Below are positions 1 to 8,261 of a DNA stretch of 38,102 nt, piece after piece. Source of the stretch: Soonwooa sp. (GTDB taxonomy: Bacteria > Bacteroidota > Bacteroidia > Flavobacteriales > Weeksellaceae); the NCBI RefSeq assembly GCF_030151385.1, contig NZ_JASLDS010000069.1:1-38102 (forward strand). Reading direction: 5' to 3'. The position numbers and the translations under genes are program-made. A model generated the notes under the pieces. It was given only the letters and a program-made list of their open reading frames with translations. It made no database searches and was not told the DNA's origin. Within the stretch, counting starts at the first letter, position 1; each line of letters opens with the position of its first letter.

Positions 1-89
1 TTATCTTTTTCTTCGAACTTTACTATCTCAAAGTGATTGATTAGGTATTCGGGCAGTAATAATTTAAGTAATTCTGTCTCATTTAGCAT
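1..89 (-). CDS. IS transposase, N-terminal fragment (ISAon1-family-like), runs off window
   Basis: An ATG on the - strand at 89 opens a frame that runs off the window edge; its first residues are MLNETELLKLLLPEYL. From memory this matches the small N-terminal ORF of ISAon1-type (two-ORF) transposases common in flavobacteria. The identical frame starts at 38017 on the + strand. The family name is recall, not a search; the duplicated IS end supports a mobile-element protein independently. Partial only because the window ends here. Confidence 0.6.
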   Translation of the reverse strand, partial: MLNETELLKLLLPEYLINHFEIVKFEEKD

Positions 90-141
90 ATCACAAATTT
101 ATGCTTTTTTCAAAACCCTCCCCTGGTTTTAGGACTGATCC
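1..141 (-). mobile_element. Insertion sequence end (left copy, ISAon1-like)
   Basis: Positions 4-141 are the exact reverse complement of 37965-38102. The similarity stops sharply at 141, where the sequence ends in GGACTGATCC, which marks the IS terminus. The transposase start lies inside and reads leftward out of the window. The IS has inserted into the cassette-spacer element that follows: base 142 onward begins in the middle of that element (CAAAATGCG), so its first part is cut off. The target duplication cannot be seen because the other end of the IS is outside the window. Confidence 0.85.
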
Positions 142-317
142 CAAAATGCGAGGTTAAATGTATAATAGAACGATTTGAAAAATTTATCCGCCGCTGCTTT
201 TCATATTGTTTTTTTTCTTAATTTAGACAATCTGAAAAAGCATCGGCTCCGTTTGGTCTGAAATTGAACATTCGTTCAACATAATCCCGCACTTCGCCAA
301 TACTTTTTCCGTTATCT
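142..317 (+). repeat. attC-like spacer element A (5' end lost to IS insertion)
   Basis: Same element as at 912-1104 but starting internally at CAAAATGCG because the IS replaced its first about 17 bases. The inner stem (GCCGCTGCTTTTCATATTGT with its partner ending in AAGCATCGGC), the small hairpin GAACATTCGTTC and the distal arm CCCGCACTTCGCCAATAC are intact. It ends GTTATCT (311-317), whose TT begins cassette 1. Confidence 0.85.
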
Positions 318-325
318 GCAATGCT

Positions 326-901
326 ATGAAAACTGTTATCCAAATAACATTTTGTCTTTTATTAGTATTCTCTTGTAACAAAAAAGACAGCGAAAATAAA
401 ATTGAAAATCCAACTCTAATTAAAATTGGATACTATCCTACTTTTAACCAATCTGCGGAAACAATTTTGAATTTTAATGAAAAATATTTAATTTTTTATA
501 GTCCAACTTCTTATAATCCTCCTCCTCCAAATCCACCAGAAAATGGAAGAGAATTTTCGAAAGAAGAAAAATTGGAATTTGAAAATTATCTTGCAGAGAG
601 ACCAAAATTAAATGCTTTTGAAGCAAAACTAAATACAACGGAAATAAATGAAATTAAAGAAATTATTAGATCATTCACTTCTGATGATTTAAATATGAAT
701 GATATTAAACCGCCAAATGATGGAATGTTTATAAATATTATTATTCGATATTCAAATGGCAAAGTCGACGAAATAAATCCAATGAATGCTCCAAAAGTAA
801 ATCATAGAATTTTATATAGAAAAATTTTAGACATTATTGAAAATAAAAATTCTGACAAAAATGACTCAATAATTATTCGAAAAATTAAAGAATATCACTA
901 A
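326..901 (+). CDS. Predicted lipoprotein of unknown function (cassette 1)
   Basis: A 191-residue protein with a lipoprotein signal: a hydrophobic stretch, residues about 4-16, followed by the lipobox VFSC (Cys 17) and a charged KKD, so it should be lipid-anchored and exported. The mature part is hydrophilic, with a Pro/Asn-rich segment near residues 65-73. No family is recognised. The ATG lies only 15 bases after the GTT of the upstream element, too close for a usual leader; the alternative ATG at 321 is followed at once by a stop. The gene fills its cassette and ends 10 bases before the next element. Transcription must start inside the upstream element or read through from the left; no TANNTTTG box is visible in the gap. 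Confidence 0.75.
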   Translation: MKTVIQITFCLLLVFSCNKKDSENKIENPTLIKIGYYPTFNQSAETILNFNEKYLIFYSPTSYNPPPPNPPENGREFSKEEKLEFENYLAERPKLNAFEAKLNTTEINEIKEIIRSFTSDDLNMNDIKPPNDGMFINIIIRYSNGKVDEINPMNAPKVNHRILYRKILDIIENKNSDKNDSIIIRKIKEYH

Positions 902-911
902 AAAGCACTGC

Positions 912-1104
912 AGGTAACATTGTATTGGCAAAATGCGGGGTTAAATGTATAATAGAAAGATTTGAAATATTTATCCGCCGCTGCTTTTCATATTGTTTTT
1001 TTCTTTAATTTGGACAATCTGAAAAAGCATCGGCTCCGTTTGGTCTGAACTTGAACATCCGTTCAAATTAAGCCCGCACTTCGCCAATACTTTTTCCGTT
1101 GTAC
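912..1104 (+). repeat. attC-like spacer element B (193 bp)
   Basis: Runs from the AAC-type end AGGTAAC (912-918) to the GTT-type end GTTGTAC (1098-1104). Outer arms pair (GTATTGGCAAAATGCGGG against CCCGCACTTCGCCAATAC), and an inner stem (GCTGCTTTTCATATTGT / ACAATCTGAAAAAGC) closes a T-rich loop. The two ends are not complementary to each other, but AGGTAAC with its flank GCACTGC matches the reverse complement of the start of cassette 1 (311-324) at 12 of 14 bases. Confidence 0.9.
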
Positions 1105-1148
1105 GCAATATTTTCAGAAAAGACAATTAGGTTTTCAAAAGAAAGAAT

Positions 1149-1156
1149 TATCTTTG
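1149..1156 (+). promoter_or_regulatory. Bacteroidota -7 promoter element TATCTTTG for fic
   Basis: TATCTTTG fits the TANNTTTG -7 consensus of Bacteroidota housekeeping promoters. It is followed directly by the twin inverted-repeat motif and then the fic start at 1185, so transcription should begin inside the motif. Confidence 0.7.
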
Positions 1157-1180
1157 TGATAGTATCAAATGATAGTATCA
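1157..1180 (+). promoter_or_regulatory. Twin operator TGATAGTATCA x2
   Basis: The 11-mer TGATAGTATCA, a palindrome apart from its central base, occurs at 1157-1167 and again at 1170-1180, separated by two bases. It lies between the -7 element and the fic start codon, a position where a bound protein would block transcription. The Fic protein downstream ends in a winged-helix-like segment, so autoregulation is the simplest inference. Confidence 0.7.
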
Positions 1181-1184
1181 TAAT

Positions 1185-2138
1185 ATGAAACCTCCTTACG
1201 AAATAACATCACAAATTTTAAAATACATTACTTCTATTTCAGAGAAAATAGGAGAAGTAAATGCCAAATATTTAATCAAGACCAATCCTACTTTAAGAAA
1301 ACAAAATCAAATAAAAACAATTCATTCTTCTTTAAGTATAGAGGGAAATACATTGACTGAAGAACAAATAACAGCGATTTTAGAAAATAAAAGAGTCGTT
1401 GGTCCAGAAAAAGATATTATCGAGGTTTTAAATGCTTTAGAAGTTTATAAAAATCTAAAAAATTTCAAATACAATAACGAAAAAGATTTTCTTAAAGCTC
1501 ATAAATTGCTTTTGAAAAATTTAATTCTTAGAGCAGGTAATTATCGAAATCAAGGGGTCGGAATTGTAAAAGGTTCTAAAGTTGAGCATATTGCTCCACC
1601 CTATCAAAATGTTCCTTTTTTAATGAAAGATCTTTTTGAATATCTTAAAGATAGAACCGAACTCAATTTGATTAAAAGTTGTGTTTTTCACTATGAAATG
1701 GAATTTATTCATCCATTTATTGACGGAAATGGCAGAATGGGAAGATTATGGCAAACCTTAATTTTAATGGAACAATATCCTGTATTTGAGTTTCTACCAT
1801 TTGAAACATTAATTTCGAAAAATCAAATTGAATATTACGAAGCACTTTCTAAATCTGATAAAGAGGGGAAATCAACAAAGTTCATTGAATATATGTTGAA
1901 AATTATAGACCAATCATTATCCGAATTACTTGAAAATTCGGTAAAAAAACTGTCTGATGAAAATAGAATTCAATTATTTTTAGAGCAAATCGACAACGAA
2001 TTTAGTAGAAAGGATTATTTAGATTTTTTCAAAGAAATTTCAACAGCAACTGCAAGTCGAGATTTGAAAAATGCGGTTGAATCAGGATTAATTGAAAAAA
2101 ATGGAGATAAGAAAACCTCTGTTTATAGAAAAAAATAA
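1185..2138 (+). CDS. Fic-family AMPylating enzyme, class II, with C-terminal wHTH (cassette 2)
   Basis: 317 residues. The Fic core motif HPFIDGNGRMGR starts at His 176, which carries the catalytic His and the GNGR phosphate-binding loop; family members transfer AMP from ATP to protein hydroxyls. An inhibitory helix motif of the form S-x-x-x-E-G (Ser 49, Glu 53, Gly 54) sits N-terminal to the core, the arrangement of class II, self-inhibited Fic proteins, so no separate antitoxin is needed. The last about 60 residues look like a winged helix (RDLKNAVESGLIEKNG, the typical recognition-wing region), as in many Fic proteins with DNA-binding tails. It is alone in its cassette, with its own promoter and twin operator. 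The target protein cannot be told from sequence. Confidence 0.9.
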   Translation: MKPPYEITSQILKYITSISEKIGEVNAKYLIKTNPTLRKQNQIKTIHSSLSIEGNTLTEEQITAILENKRVVGPEKDIIEVLNALEVYKNLKNFKYNNEKDFLKAHKLLLKNLILRAGNYRNQGVGIVKGSKVEHIAPPYQNVPFLMKDLFEYLKDRTELNLIKSCVFHYEMEFIHPFIDGNGRMGRLWQTLILMEQYPVFEFLPFETLISKNQIEYYEALSKSDKEGKSTKFIEYMLKIIDQSLSELLENSVKKLSDENRIQLFLEQIDNEFSRKDYLDFFKEISTATASRDLKNAVESGLIEKNGDKKTSVYRKK

Positions 2139-2144
2139 TACTGC

Positions 2145-2337
2145 GTACAACATTGTATTGGCAAAATGCGGGGTTAAATGTAAAGTAGAAAAAGTTGAGA
2201 AATTTATCCGCCGCTGCTTTTTATATAATCTTTTTCATTAACTTAGCTTATCTGAAAAAGCATCGGCTTCGCTTGGTCTGAACTTGAACTTTCGTTCAAA
2301 TTAAGCCCGCACTTCGCCAATATTTTTTCCGTTAGCA
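2145..2337 (+). repeat. attC-like spacer element C (193 bp)
   Basis: From GTACAAC (2145-2151) to GTTAGCA (2331-2337). The upstream flank and end (2137-2151, AATACTGCGTACAAC) match the reverse complement of the start of cassette 2 (1098-1112) at 14 of 15 bases, while the element's own two ends do not match. Differences from B are few and mostly in the loop. Confidence 0.92.
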
Positions 2338-2378
2338 GAAATGTTATAACAATCACTCACACAAGGATATAAAACCAT

Positions 2379-2719
2379 ATGAAAGTTACATCAAAACAAA
2401 ATTCTGAACATTATGTTTGGGGAAATAATTGTGATGGATGGCATTTATTAAAGACAGATTCTTTGAGTATTATTCAGGAAAATATGCCGCCAAATACACA
2501 TGAAAATTTGCACTTTCATTCACATGCTCAACAGTTTTTTATATTCTAAAAGGAACAGCAACTTTTGAAATTAATAATGAATTAATTCAAGTTACAGAAA
2601 GTAATGGAATTCATATTAAACCAAATGAGAAACATCGAATTTCGAATAATACAAATTCGGAATTAGAGTTTTTAGTAATTTCTGAACCAAAATCTCACGG
2701 AGACAGAACAAATCTATAG
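2379..2719 (+). pseudogene. Small cupin-domain protein, frameshifted
   Basis: The frame from ATG 2379 encodes a cupin start with the metal-site pattern HFHSHAQQF, then stops at TAA 2547-2549. Adding one base to the T6 run at 2535-2540 restores a continuous cupin of about 113 residues: it would read FFYILKGTATFEI (the usual turn and strand after the His motif) and continue through IKPNEKHRI to a TAG at 2717-2719. Small cupins of this type are single-domain beta-barrels of varied function. The lesion is one base in a homopolymer, so it may be a sequencing error rather than true decay. It is followed after 9 bases by the GNAT gene, probably as one operon. Confidence 0.8.
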
Positions 2720-2728
2720 ATTCAAATT

Positions 2729-3178
2729 ATGAAAATTGAAAAGGCAACAACAAACGACCATTCAACTCTTACAAATATTACTTTAGATGGAAAAGCATTT
2801 TGGGGATATTCGAAAGAACAAATTGAATTATGGAAGAAAGACTTAACAATTTCAAAGGATTACATTGACGAAAATGAAGTGTATAAATTAATAGATGACG
2901 ACGAAATTATAGGATACTACTCTATTTTAAAAATTTCAAGAACAGATAGTAAGCTGGATAATTTATTTCTTTATCAAAAGTACATAGGAAAAGGATTTGG
3001 GAAAATTTTGATGAATGATTTTATAGAAAGAGTCAAAAAATCAGATTGCAAAGTAATAATTTTGGATTCCGAACCAAATGCAGAAGAATTTTACAAGAAA
3101 TTCGGATTCGAAACTTACGATAGACTTGAATCTTCTATAAAAGATAGATTTTTACCAAAAATGAAACTAAATCTGTAG
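2729..3178 (+). CDS. GNAT-family N-acetyltransferase (cassette 3)
   Basis: 149 residues with the GNAT fold landmarks: an N-terminal beta-strand/helix (MKIEKATTNDHSTL), the acetyl-CoA pyrophosphate-binding loop KYIGKGFGKIL near residue 90, and the C-terminal motif AEEFYKKFGFE (the YxxxGF signature). It should move an acetyl group from acetyl-CoA to an amine; the substrate is not predictable. It shares the cassette with the cupin gene upstream. The ATG is the first codon after the cupin stop. Confidence 0.88.
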   Translation: MKIEKATTNDHSTLTNITLDGKAFWGYSKEQIELWKKDLTISKDYIDENEVYKLIDDDEIIGYYSILKISRTDSKLDNLFLYQKYIGKGFGKILMNDFIERVKKSDCKVIILDSEPNAEEFYKKFGFETYDRLESSIKDRFLPKMKLNL

Positions 3179-3193
3179 CTAAAAAAACACTTC

Positions 3194-3386
3194 TGCTAAC
3201 ATTGTATTGGCAAAATGCGGGGTTAAATGTATAATAGAAAGATTTGAGAAATTTATCCGCCACTGCTTTTCATATTGTTTTTTTCTTTAATTTAGACAAT
3301 CTGAAAAAGCATCGGCTTCGTTTGGTCTGAACTTGAACATTCGTTCAAATTAAGCCCGCACTTCGCCAATACTTTTTCCGTTGGCT
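3194..3386 (+). repeat. attC-like spacer element D (193 bp)
   Basis: From TGCTAAC (3194-3200) to GTTGGCT (3380-3386). The flank and end CACTTCTGCTAAC (3188-3200) match the reverse complement of the cassette 3 start (2331-2343) at 12 of 13 bases. Very close in sequence to B. Confidence 0.92.
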
Positions 3387-3416
3387 GTTATGCAAAACAA
3401 CTATACACACACATAA

Positions 3417-6400
3417 ATGAATAATTTCGATTTTCACAATTTACTATTTCCAACGGAATTTGAAACTTTTTGTACGCATGTTCTTGAAATACGTGAAAAT
3501 CCAATAAAGTTCACAACATACCGAAGAGGAAGGGACGGAGGAATTGATATTAAATCAACCAATACACAAGAAAAAATAATTGGACAATGTAAATTATACT
3601 CTCCTCAAAATGAAAGAGGATTAATTACTAACTTAAAAAAAGAATTGCTAAAATGCAAAAGATTGAAACCAGCTAGATATATTCTTTGTATCAATATTAA
3701 TCTGTCTGTCTCATTGTCAAAAGAAATTTTAGAATTATTTAACGGATATGTACTTTGTGAAGAAGACATTATTGATGGACAAAAATTAAACAAATATCTT
3801 GGACAACCTACATATGATTTCCTTTTCAAGATATATTCAAAACTCTTAGTACCAAACTTGAAGGCTGTAGAAATAGCACTTGAAAAAGTTATAAACAGAA
3901 AATTTTACAATAACTCAAGAACATTCCTTCAAGATTTAATCGACAAACACAAATTATACCACAACACAGAACAACTACAACATCTCATACAAAGACTTGA
4001 AGAAGATAAAGTTATCATTCTTTCCGGAAATCCTGGTGTAGGAAAGACTACGACGGCAAAAATGATAGCCAATTATTTCATTAATAGAAAAGAATGTAAA
4101 GTATTCTATCTTGATGAAAACGACTACGCTGAAACGTCTGGAGTCTTGGAAAATAACAGACTTATTATTGTTGATGACTTTTGGGGACAAAATTTTAGCC
4201 CAAAAATTAAAGAGAACAGTACCTACGAAAGAGAATTTCTGTCATTAATTAACAATTTTAAAACATTTGAAAATAGCTATTTAATCTTGATTTCCAGAGA
4301 GTATATACTAAAAGATATACTGAAAAATGCAGAATTTGAAACAGAAAATATAGTTAGAAATAACAAATATTTAATTCAATTAAAAGATTACTCGAGAGAA
4401 GATAAAGTAAAAATCTTTCTAAACCATCTAATATTTTATGATTTTGATTTGTCATATTTTCAAAGTTTGTCGTACAGTGACGTATTTGAACATATTCTCA
4501 ATCATAAAAACTATTCACCTCGAATTCTTGAAATCTTCATTAAAAGATATAAAATTGAAGCTTACCAAAGTTCATATGATTTTTACGATAAACTATACAA
4601 ATATTTAGATAACCCTATAGAATATTGGACGCAAGCATTTAAAAAATTATCTCCTACGGCTCAACTTATTTTGTTGGTGCTTTTAGTTTCAAGTGATCCA
4701 ATGGATACAGAAGATTTACAACTTTCTTTTGATGCTATTCAAAAAGACGCATGAAGCAATTTAAATATACAAATTACCCCTCTTGAGTTTGAAATAGAGT
4801 TGAAAAAGCTTGAAGAATTCTATATTTTTATTGAAAAGGATGAATTTTATAATACATTTTACATTAAATTTCAAAGTCCTGGTATCAAGGATTATTTGCT
4901 AGAATATTTAAGAAAAGACGGCTATTTATGGATAAAACCAATTATCAAAAACGCCATGTTTTTCAACCAATTGACTTTTATATTTAGTACTGAAAAAGAA
5001 AAAATAAGTGACTATGAATCAGATATAGTACTTTATGGAGAGAAAATTGTGCTTAACGAAATTCTTAAAAAAGAACTAAAGAATAAAATCCTTACCGATT
5101 TTGAAATTTTACAATTCTCCAATTATGAAGAAAGAGAGTTTTCAGACCAACTATCCAAATTTCATACAAAAGAAGAAACAAAATATTTAAAGCTTCTTAC
5201 CATTTCTAGTCTTTTTAATATTGATGAGCTTGAGAATAAAGATATCAAAGAATTTGTATTAAGTCAGATTTTAAAAGATTTTGAAAACTTCAAAATAAAA
5301 AGTGGGAAAATTGTAGCACATCGCTCAATGATATATTTCCCATCTATTATTAAACTATTTTTCCCTTATCTTAATTTTGATAAAAATGAAATTCTGACTA
5401 TTTTCTACGAAAGCATAAATTTTGCAACAGAGTATGATTATTTCTATGATTTCAAAGAAATATTTCCAATTGAGTTTGATTACTTCTATACATCTAATAT
5501 TTTAAAAATAAGAAAGCACATAAAAGAATTAATAGAAGACGATATAGACTACTATTTATCGGAAAATCAAGATGTAGAACTGGATACTTTTACTAGCTTC
5601 ACAATCGAAGAACTCTCAAAAAAATATAAGTTTAGATTGACTACAAAGTATCTAAAAAGCCTTGAAAACACGTTTGATATGAAATTTCCTTTCCTGTATA
5701 AAGAAAAAAGAAAATCAAAAAAAGCTATTAGACCCATAAAAAATAACAAAAAATTTAAACAAAAGCCATATCAAACAATTATTAATGAATATCTACCAAC
5801 TAAGGAGGATAACTATGATTCTATTTCATATTTAAAAGAGAAAAAATATACCGATTTAATTTCTGCTTTAAAAGCCGAAAATAATATCCTAGCATCATTT
5901 TCTGATAATAGAATTTTATTTGAAAATATTTGTGAATTTATTATTTCAAATAAAATTGAAATTAAGGGATTGTCCACTTTTGAATTCATAGAACTATATA
6001 TTTCTTATCTTACGACCCAAAAAGATATTTCAAAAGTTATTTTAACAAACTTCATTTACGAGCTATACAAGCATTTGGAACAATCAAATCATTATAGTAT
6101 CACCAAATCAAAGCTAAAAGTTATCATTAAAGAAACATTTGGATTTGATTTGGAAATTGAAATACTAAGTCCTATAATCATTCCCTACAACCAATGGTAT
6201 AAGTTAAGTTCATCTAAATTTGAGAAATATTTCATAGCAAAAAAATTAAGTACCATAGACAGTTCAGAAGTATACAAGGCAGATGTTCTCAGTTACTTAT
6301 GGAACAGTTTTGAGGACATTGAAATTATTGACTTTTTACAAATAGCTGATAAATCTAAATTATGGGACTGGTTCATTAATCTAGAAATAGATAGATTAAT

Positions 6401-6896
6401 GAAAACAATAGACTTTACTGACGATAAATCTACCACACTCTCATTTATCAACTTCTTTCAACCAAAATTTGATCTTAGTTGGAGTAAAGAGAAAAAAACT
6501 CTTGAAACATGGGGCAGTTCAAATTCTGAATTTCACTTTGAAAACATATTTCAATTTATTGGTATTGAATTCTTCATTTCAGACTTTGAAAGTTATTTTG
6601 AAATTAAAGTACACAAAGAAGAAACACTCAAAAGATTATTTATAAATATTAATTCGCAAAAAAATATTTATACTGCAGTAATAAAAACAATCCCGCCAAG
6701 AACAGGTAATAGTTGGATAACTAATGAAAAAGCAACTATTTTTGAGGTAAAACTATCTGATTTCATAGCATCTTCTAATAATTATCAACTATTAGAAGAT
6801 GTAGGTCTAGTAAAATATATTAAACATCTACTTCAAAATGTAAAAAATGCACGAACAGCTAACATTGTATTGGTAAAATGCGGGGATTTGTCATAA
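3417..6896 (+). pseudogene. Mrr-like nuclease-STAND NTPase (Avs-like), interrupted by an in-frame TGA
   Basis: One reading frame of about 1158 codons broken only by TGA at 4752-4754; the frame on both sides is the same (3417-4754, then on to 6896). N-terminal PD-(D/E)xK nuclease of Mrr type: Glu 16, GRDGGIDI with Asp 44, and GQCK with Gln 57 and Lys 59. Then a P-loop NTPase: Walker A GNPGVGKT at about 204-211, Walker B RLIIVDD at about 248-254, consistent with the nSTAND3 group. The long C-terminal part (about 700 residues) has no motif I recognise, as expected of a sensor region. Architecture and size match anti-phage STAND proteins (Avs-like), which detect a phage protein and activate the nuclease; that role is inference. 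The final residues (TANIVLVKCG) are encoded by the next spacer element, so the original stop seems lost too. The 698-aa part from 4800 might still be made separately. Confidence 0.8.
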
Positions 6897-6979
6897 TTGA
6901 AAGATTTGAGAAATTTATCCTCCGCTGCTTTTCATATTGTTTTTTCTTTAATTTAGACAATCTGAAAAAGCAGTTCAGC
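6857..6979 (+). repeat. attC-like spacer element E, truncated (123 bp)
   Basis: Starts AGCTAAC (6857-6863) and follows the family as far as the inner stem (CAATCTGAAAAAGCA), then jumps straight to GTTCAGC (6973-6979). About 70 bases are missing: the distal arm, the small hairpin and the TTTTTCC spacer. The first arm therefore has no partner. The cassette 4 ends agree in their core (AACAGC-x-AAC, 6854-6863, against the reverse complement of 3380-3389). Confidence 0.85.
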
Positions 6980-7002
6980 ACAATCCACATTACAATTTTC
7001 AT

Positions 7003-7010
7003 TATATTTG
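7003..7010 (+). promoter_or_regulatory. -7 promoter element TATATTTG
   Basis: TATATTTG fits TANNTTTG and ends four bases before the GTG start at 7015. A transcript starting the usual few bases downstream would be leaderless or nearly so. Confidence 0.55.
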
Positions 7011-7014
7011 AAAG

Positions 7015-7983
7015 GTGAATACAATTGAATTATATAAATCTTCAAGTGGAGAATCTCAAATTGAAGTGAGATTTGAAAATGAAACTGTTTGGCTTTCTTT
7101 AAATCAAATTGCTGAACTTTTTGGTCGTGATAAATCGGTTATTTCTAGACACTTTAAAAACATTTACAAGGAAAAAGAACTTGATTTCAGTTCAACTGTT
7201 GCAAAAAATGCAACAGTTCAAAAAGAAGGTAAAAGAGAGATAAAACGAGAAATTGAGTTCTATAATTTAGATGCGATTATTTCTGTTGGCTATAGAGTCA
7301 ATTCAAAACAAGGAACACAATTTAGAATTTGGGCAACCAATCGATTAAAAGAATATTTGATTCAAGGTTATTCAATAAATCAAAAAAGACTGAATGAATT
7401 AAACCAACTAATACAAATAATTGCAAAAACTGAGGATCAAACAAATCAAATTAGTAAATCAAAAGGATTACTAAATATTCTATCAAATTATACCAAAAGT
7501 TTTATTTTACTAAATCAATTTGATAGTAATAGATTAGAGTTGAATGAGCTTGATGAAAATATAAGCTACGAAATCAATTACGAGGAGGCTTGCTCTGTTA
7601 TCGAAGATTTGAAAGAAAAGCTAATTTCACAAAAAGAAGCAACTAAATTATTCGGTAATCAAAAAGATAATTCTTTTGAAGGGATTCTTAAGACTGTAAT
7701 TCAAACATTTGATGGAATTTATCTTTATCCAACAATTGAAGAACAAGCTTCACACCTACTCTATTTTGTTATTAAAAATCATCCATTTTCGGATGGCAAC
7801 AAAAGAATTGGAGCTTTCCTTTTTATTTGGTTCTTAGAAAAGAATAAACATTTATTAAAAAAATCGGGAGAAAACAAAATTAATGACAATGCACTAACAG
7901 CTTTAGCATTATTAGTTGCGCAAAGTGATCCGTCCGAAAAAGAGTTAATGATCAAGTTAATTTGTAATTTAATTATCTCCTAA
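7015..7983 (+). CDS. RhuM-family protein with C-terminal Fic/Doc domain (cassette 5)
   Basis: 322 residues. The N-terminal about 120 residues are typical of RhuM ('virulence RhuM'/KilA-N-like) proteins: VWLSLNQIAELFGRDKSV is a DNA-binding-like helix-turn-helix, followed by EFYNLDAIISVGYRVNS and FRIWATNRLKEY. A helical linker (about 125-215) leads to a Fic/Doc domain with HPFSDGNKR at His 256, Doc-like (GNKR rather than GNGR). Doc proteins phosphorylate and others AMPylate targets; which applies here is open. The start is GTG 7015, chosen because no in-frame ATG lies nearer and the promoter element sits just upstream. Single gene in its cassette, ending 10 bases before the next element. Confidence 0.88.
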   Translation: MNTIELYKSSSGESQIEVRFENETVWLSLNQIAELFGRDKSVISRHFKNIYKEKELDFSSTVAKNATVQKEGKREIKREIEFYNLDAIISVGYRVNSKQGTQFRIWATNRLKEYLIQGYSINQKRLNELNQLIQIIAKTEDQTNQISKSKGLLNILSNYTKSFILLNQFDSNRLELNELDENISYEINYEEACSVIEDLKEKLISQKEATKLFGNQKDNSFEGILKTVIQTFDGIYLYPTIEEQASHLLYFVIKNHPFSDGNKRIGAFLFIWFLEKNKHLLKKSGENKINDNALTALALLVAQSDPSEKELMIKLICNLIIS

Positions 7984-7993
7984 TTCTGCCTTC

Positions 7994-8187
7994 TGCTAAC
8001 ATTGTATTGGCAAAATGTGGGGTCAAATGTATAATTGAAAAATTTCACATATTTAGCCGCCAATATTTTTCAATTCCACATTTTTTATTAACTTAGTTTC
8101 ATTGAAAAAATATTGGCTACGTTTGGTCTGAACTTGAACATTCGTTCAAATTAAGCCCGCACTTCGCCAATACTTTTTCCGTTAACT
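7994..8187 (+). repeat. attC-like spacer element F, inner-stem variant (194 bp)
   Basis: From TGCTAAC (7994-8000) to GTTAACT (8181-8187). The outer arms are as in B, but the inner stem has a different sequence that still pairs: GCCAATATTTTTCAAT against ATTGAAAAAATATTGGC. Changes on both sides keep the fold, which argues that structure is what is selected. Confidence 0.9.
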
Positions 8188-8248
8188 GTAATACGATTTG
8201 ACAAACTTCCAGCTGAAATAAAGTATTCAATTCATCCAAAATTTAATG

Positions 8249-8256
8249 TAAATTTG
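8249..8256 (+). promoter_or_regulatory. -7 promoter element TAAATTTG
   Basis: TAAATTTG fits TANNTTTG and ends five bases before the zeta-toxin ATG at 8262, again implying a leaderless or near-leaderless message. Confidence 0.5.
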
Positions 8257-8261
8257 TAGTT

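Noticed and set aside
2535..2540. Programmed frameshift in the cupin gene
   Set aside because: There is a T-run but no downstream stem, and cupins of this size are not known to use frameshifting.
4752..4754. TGA in the STAND gene read as selenocysteine or a programmed stop
   Set aside because: No SECIS-like hairpin is apparent after it and the family has no known selenoprotein members. A nonsense mutation or base error is simpler.
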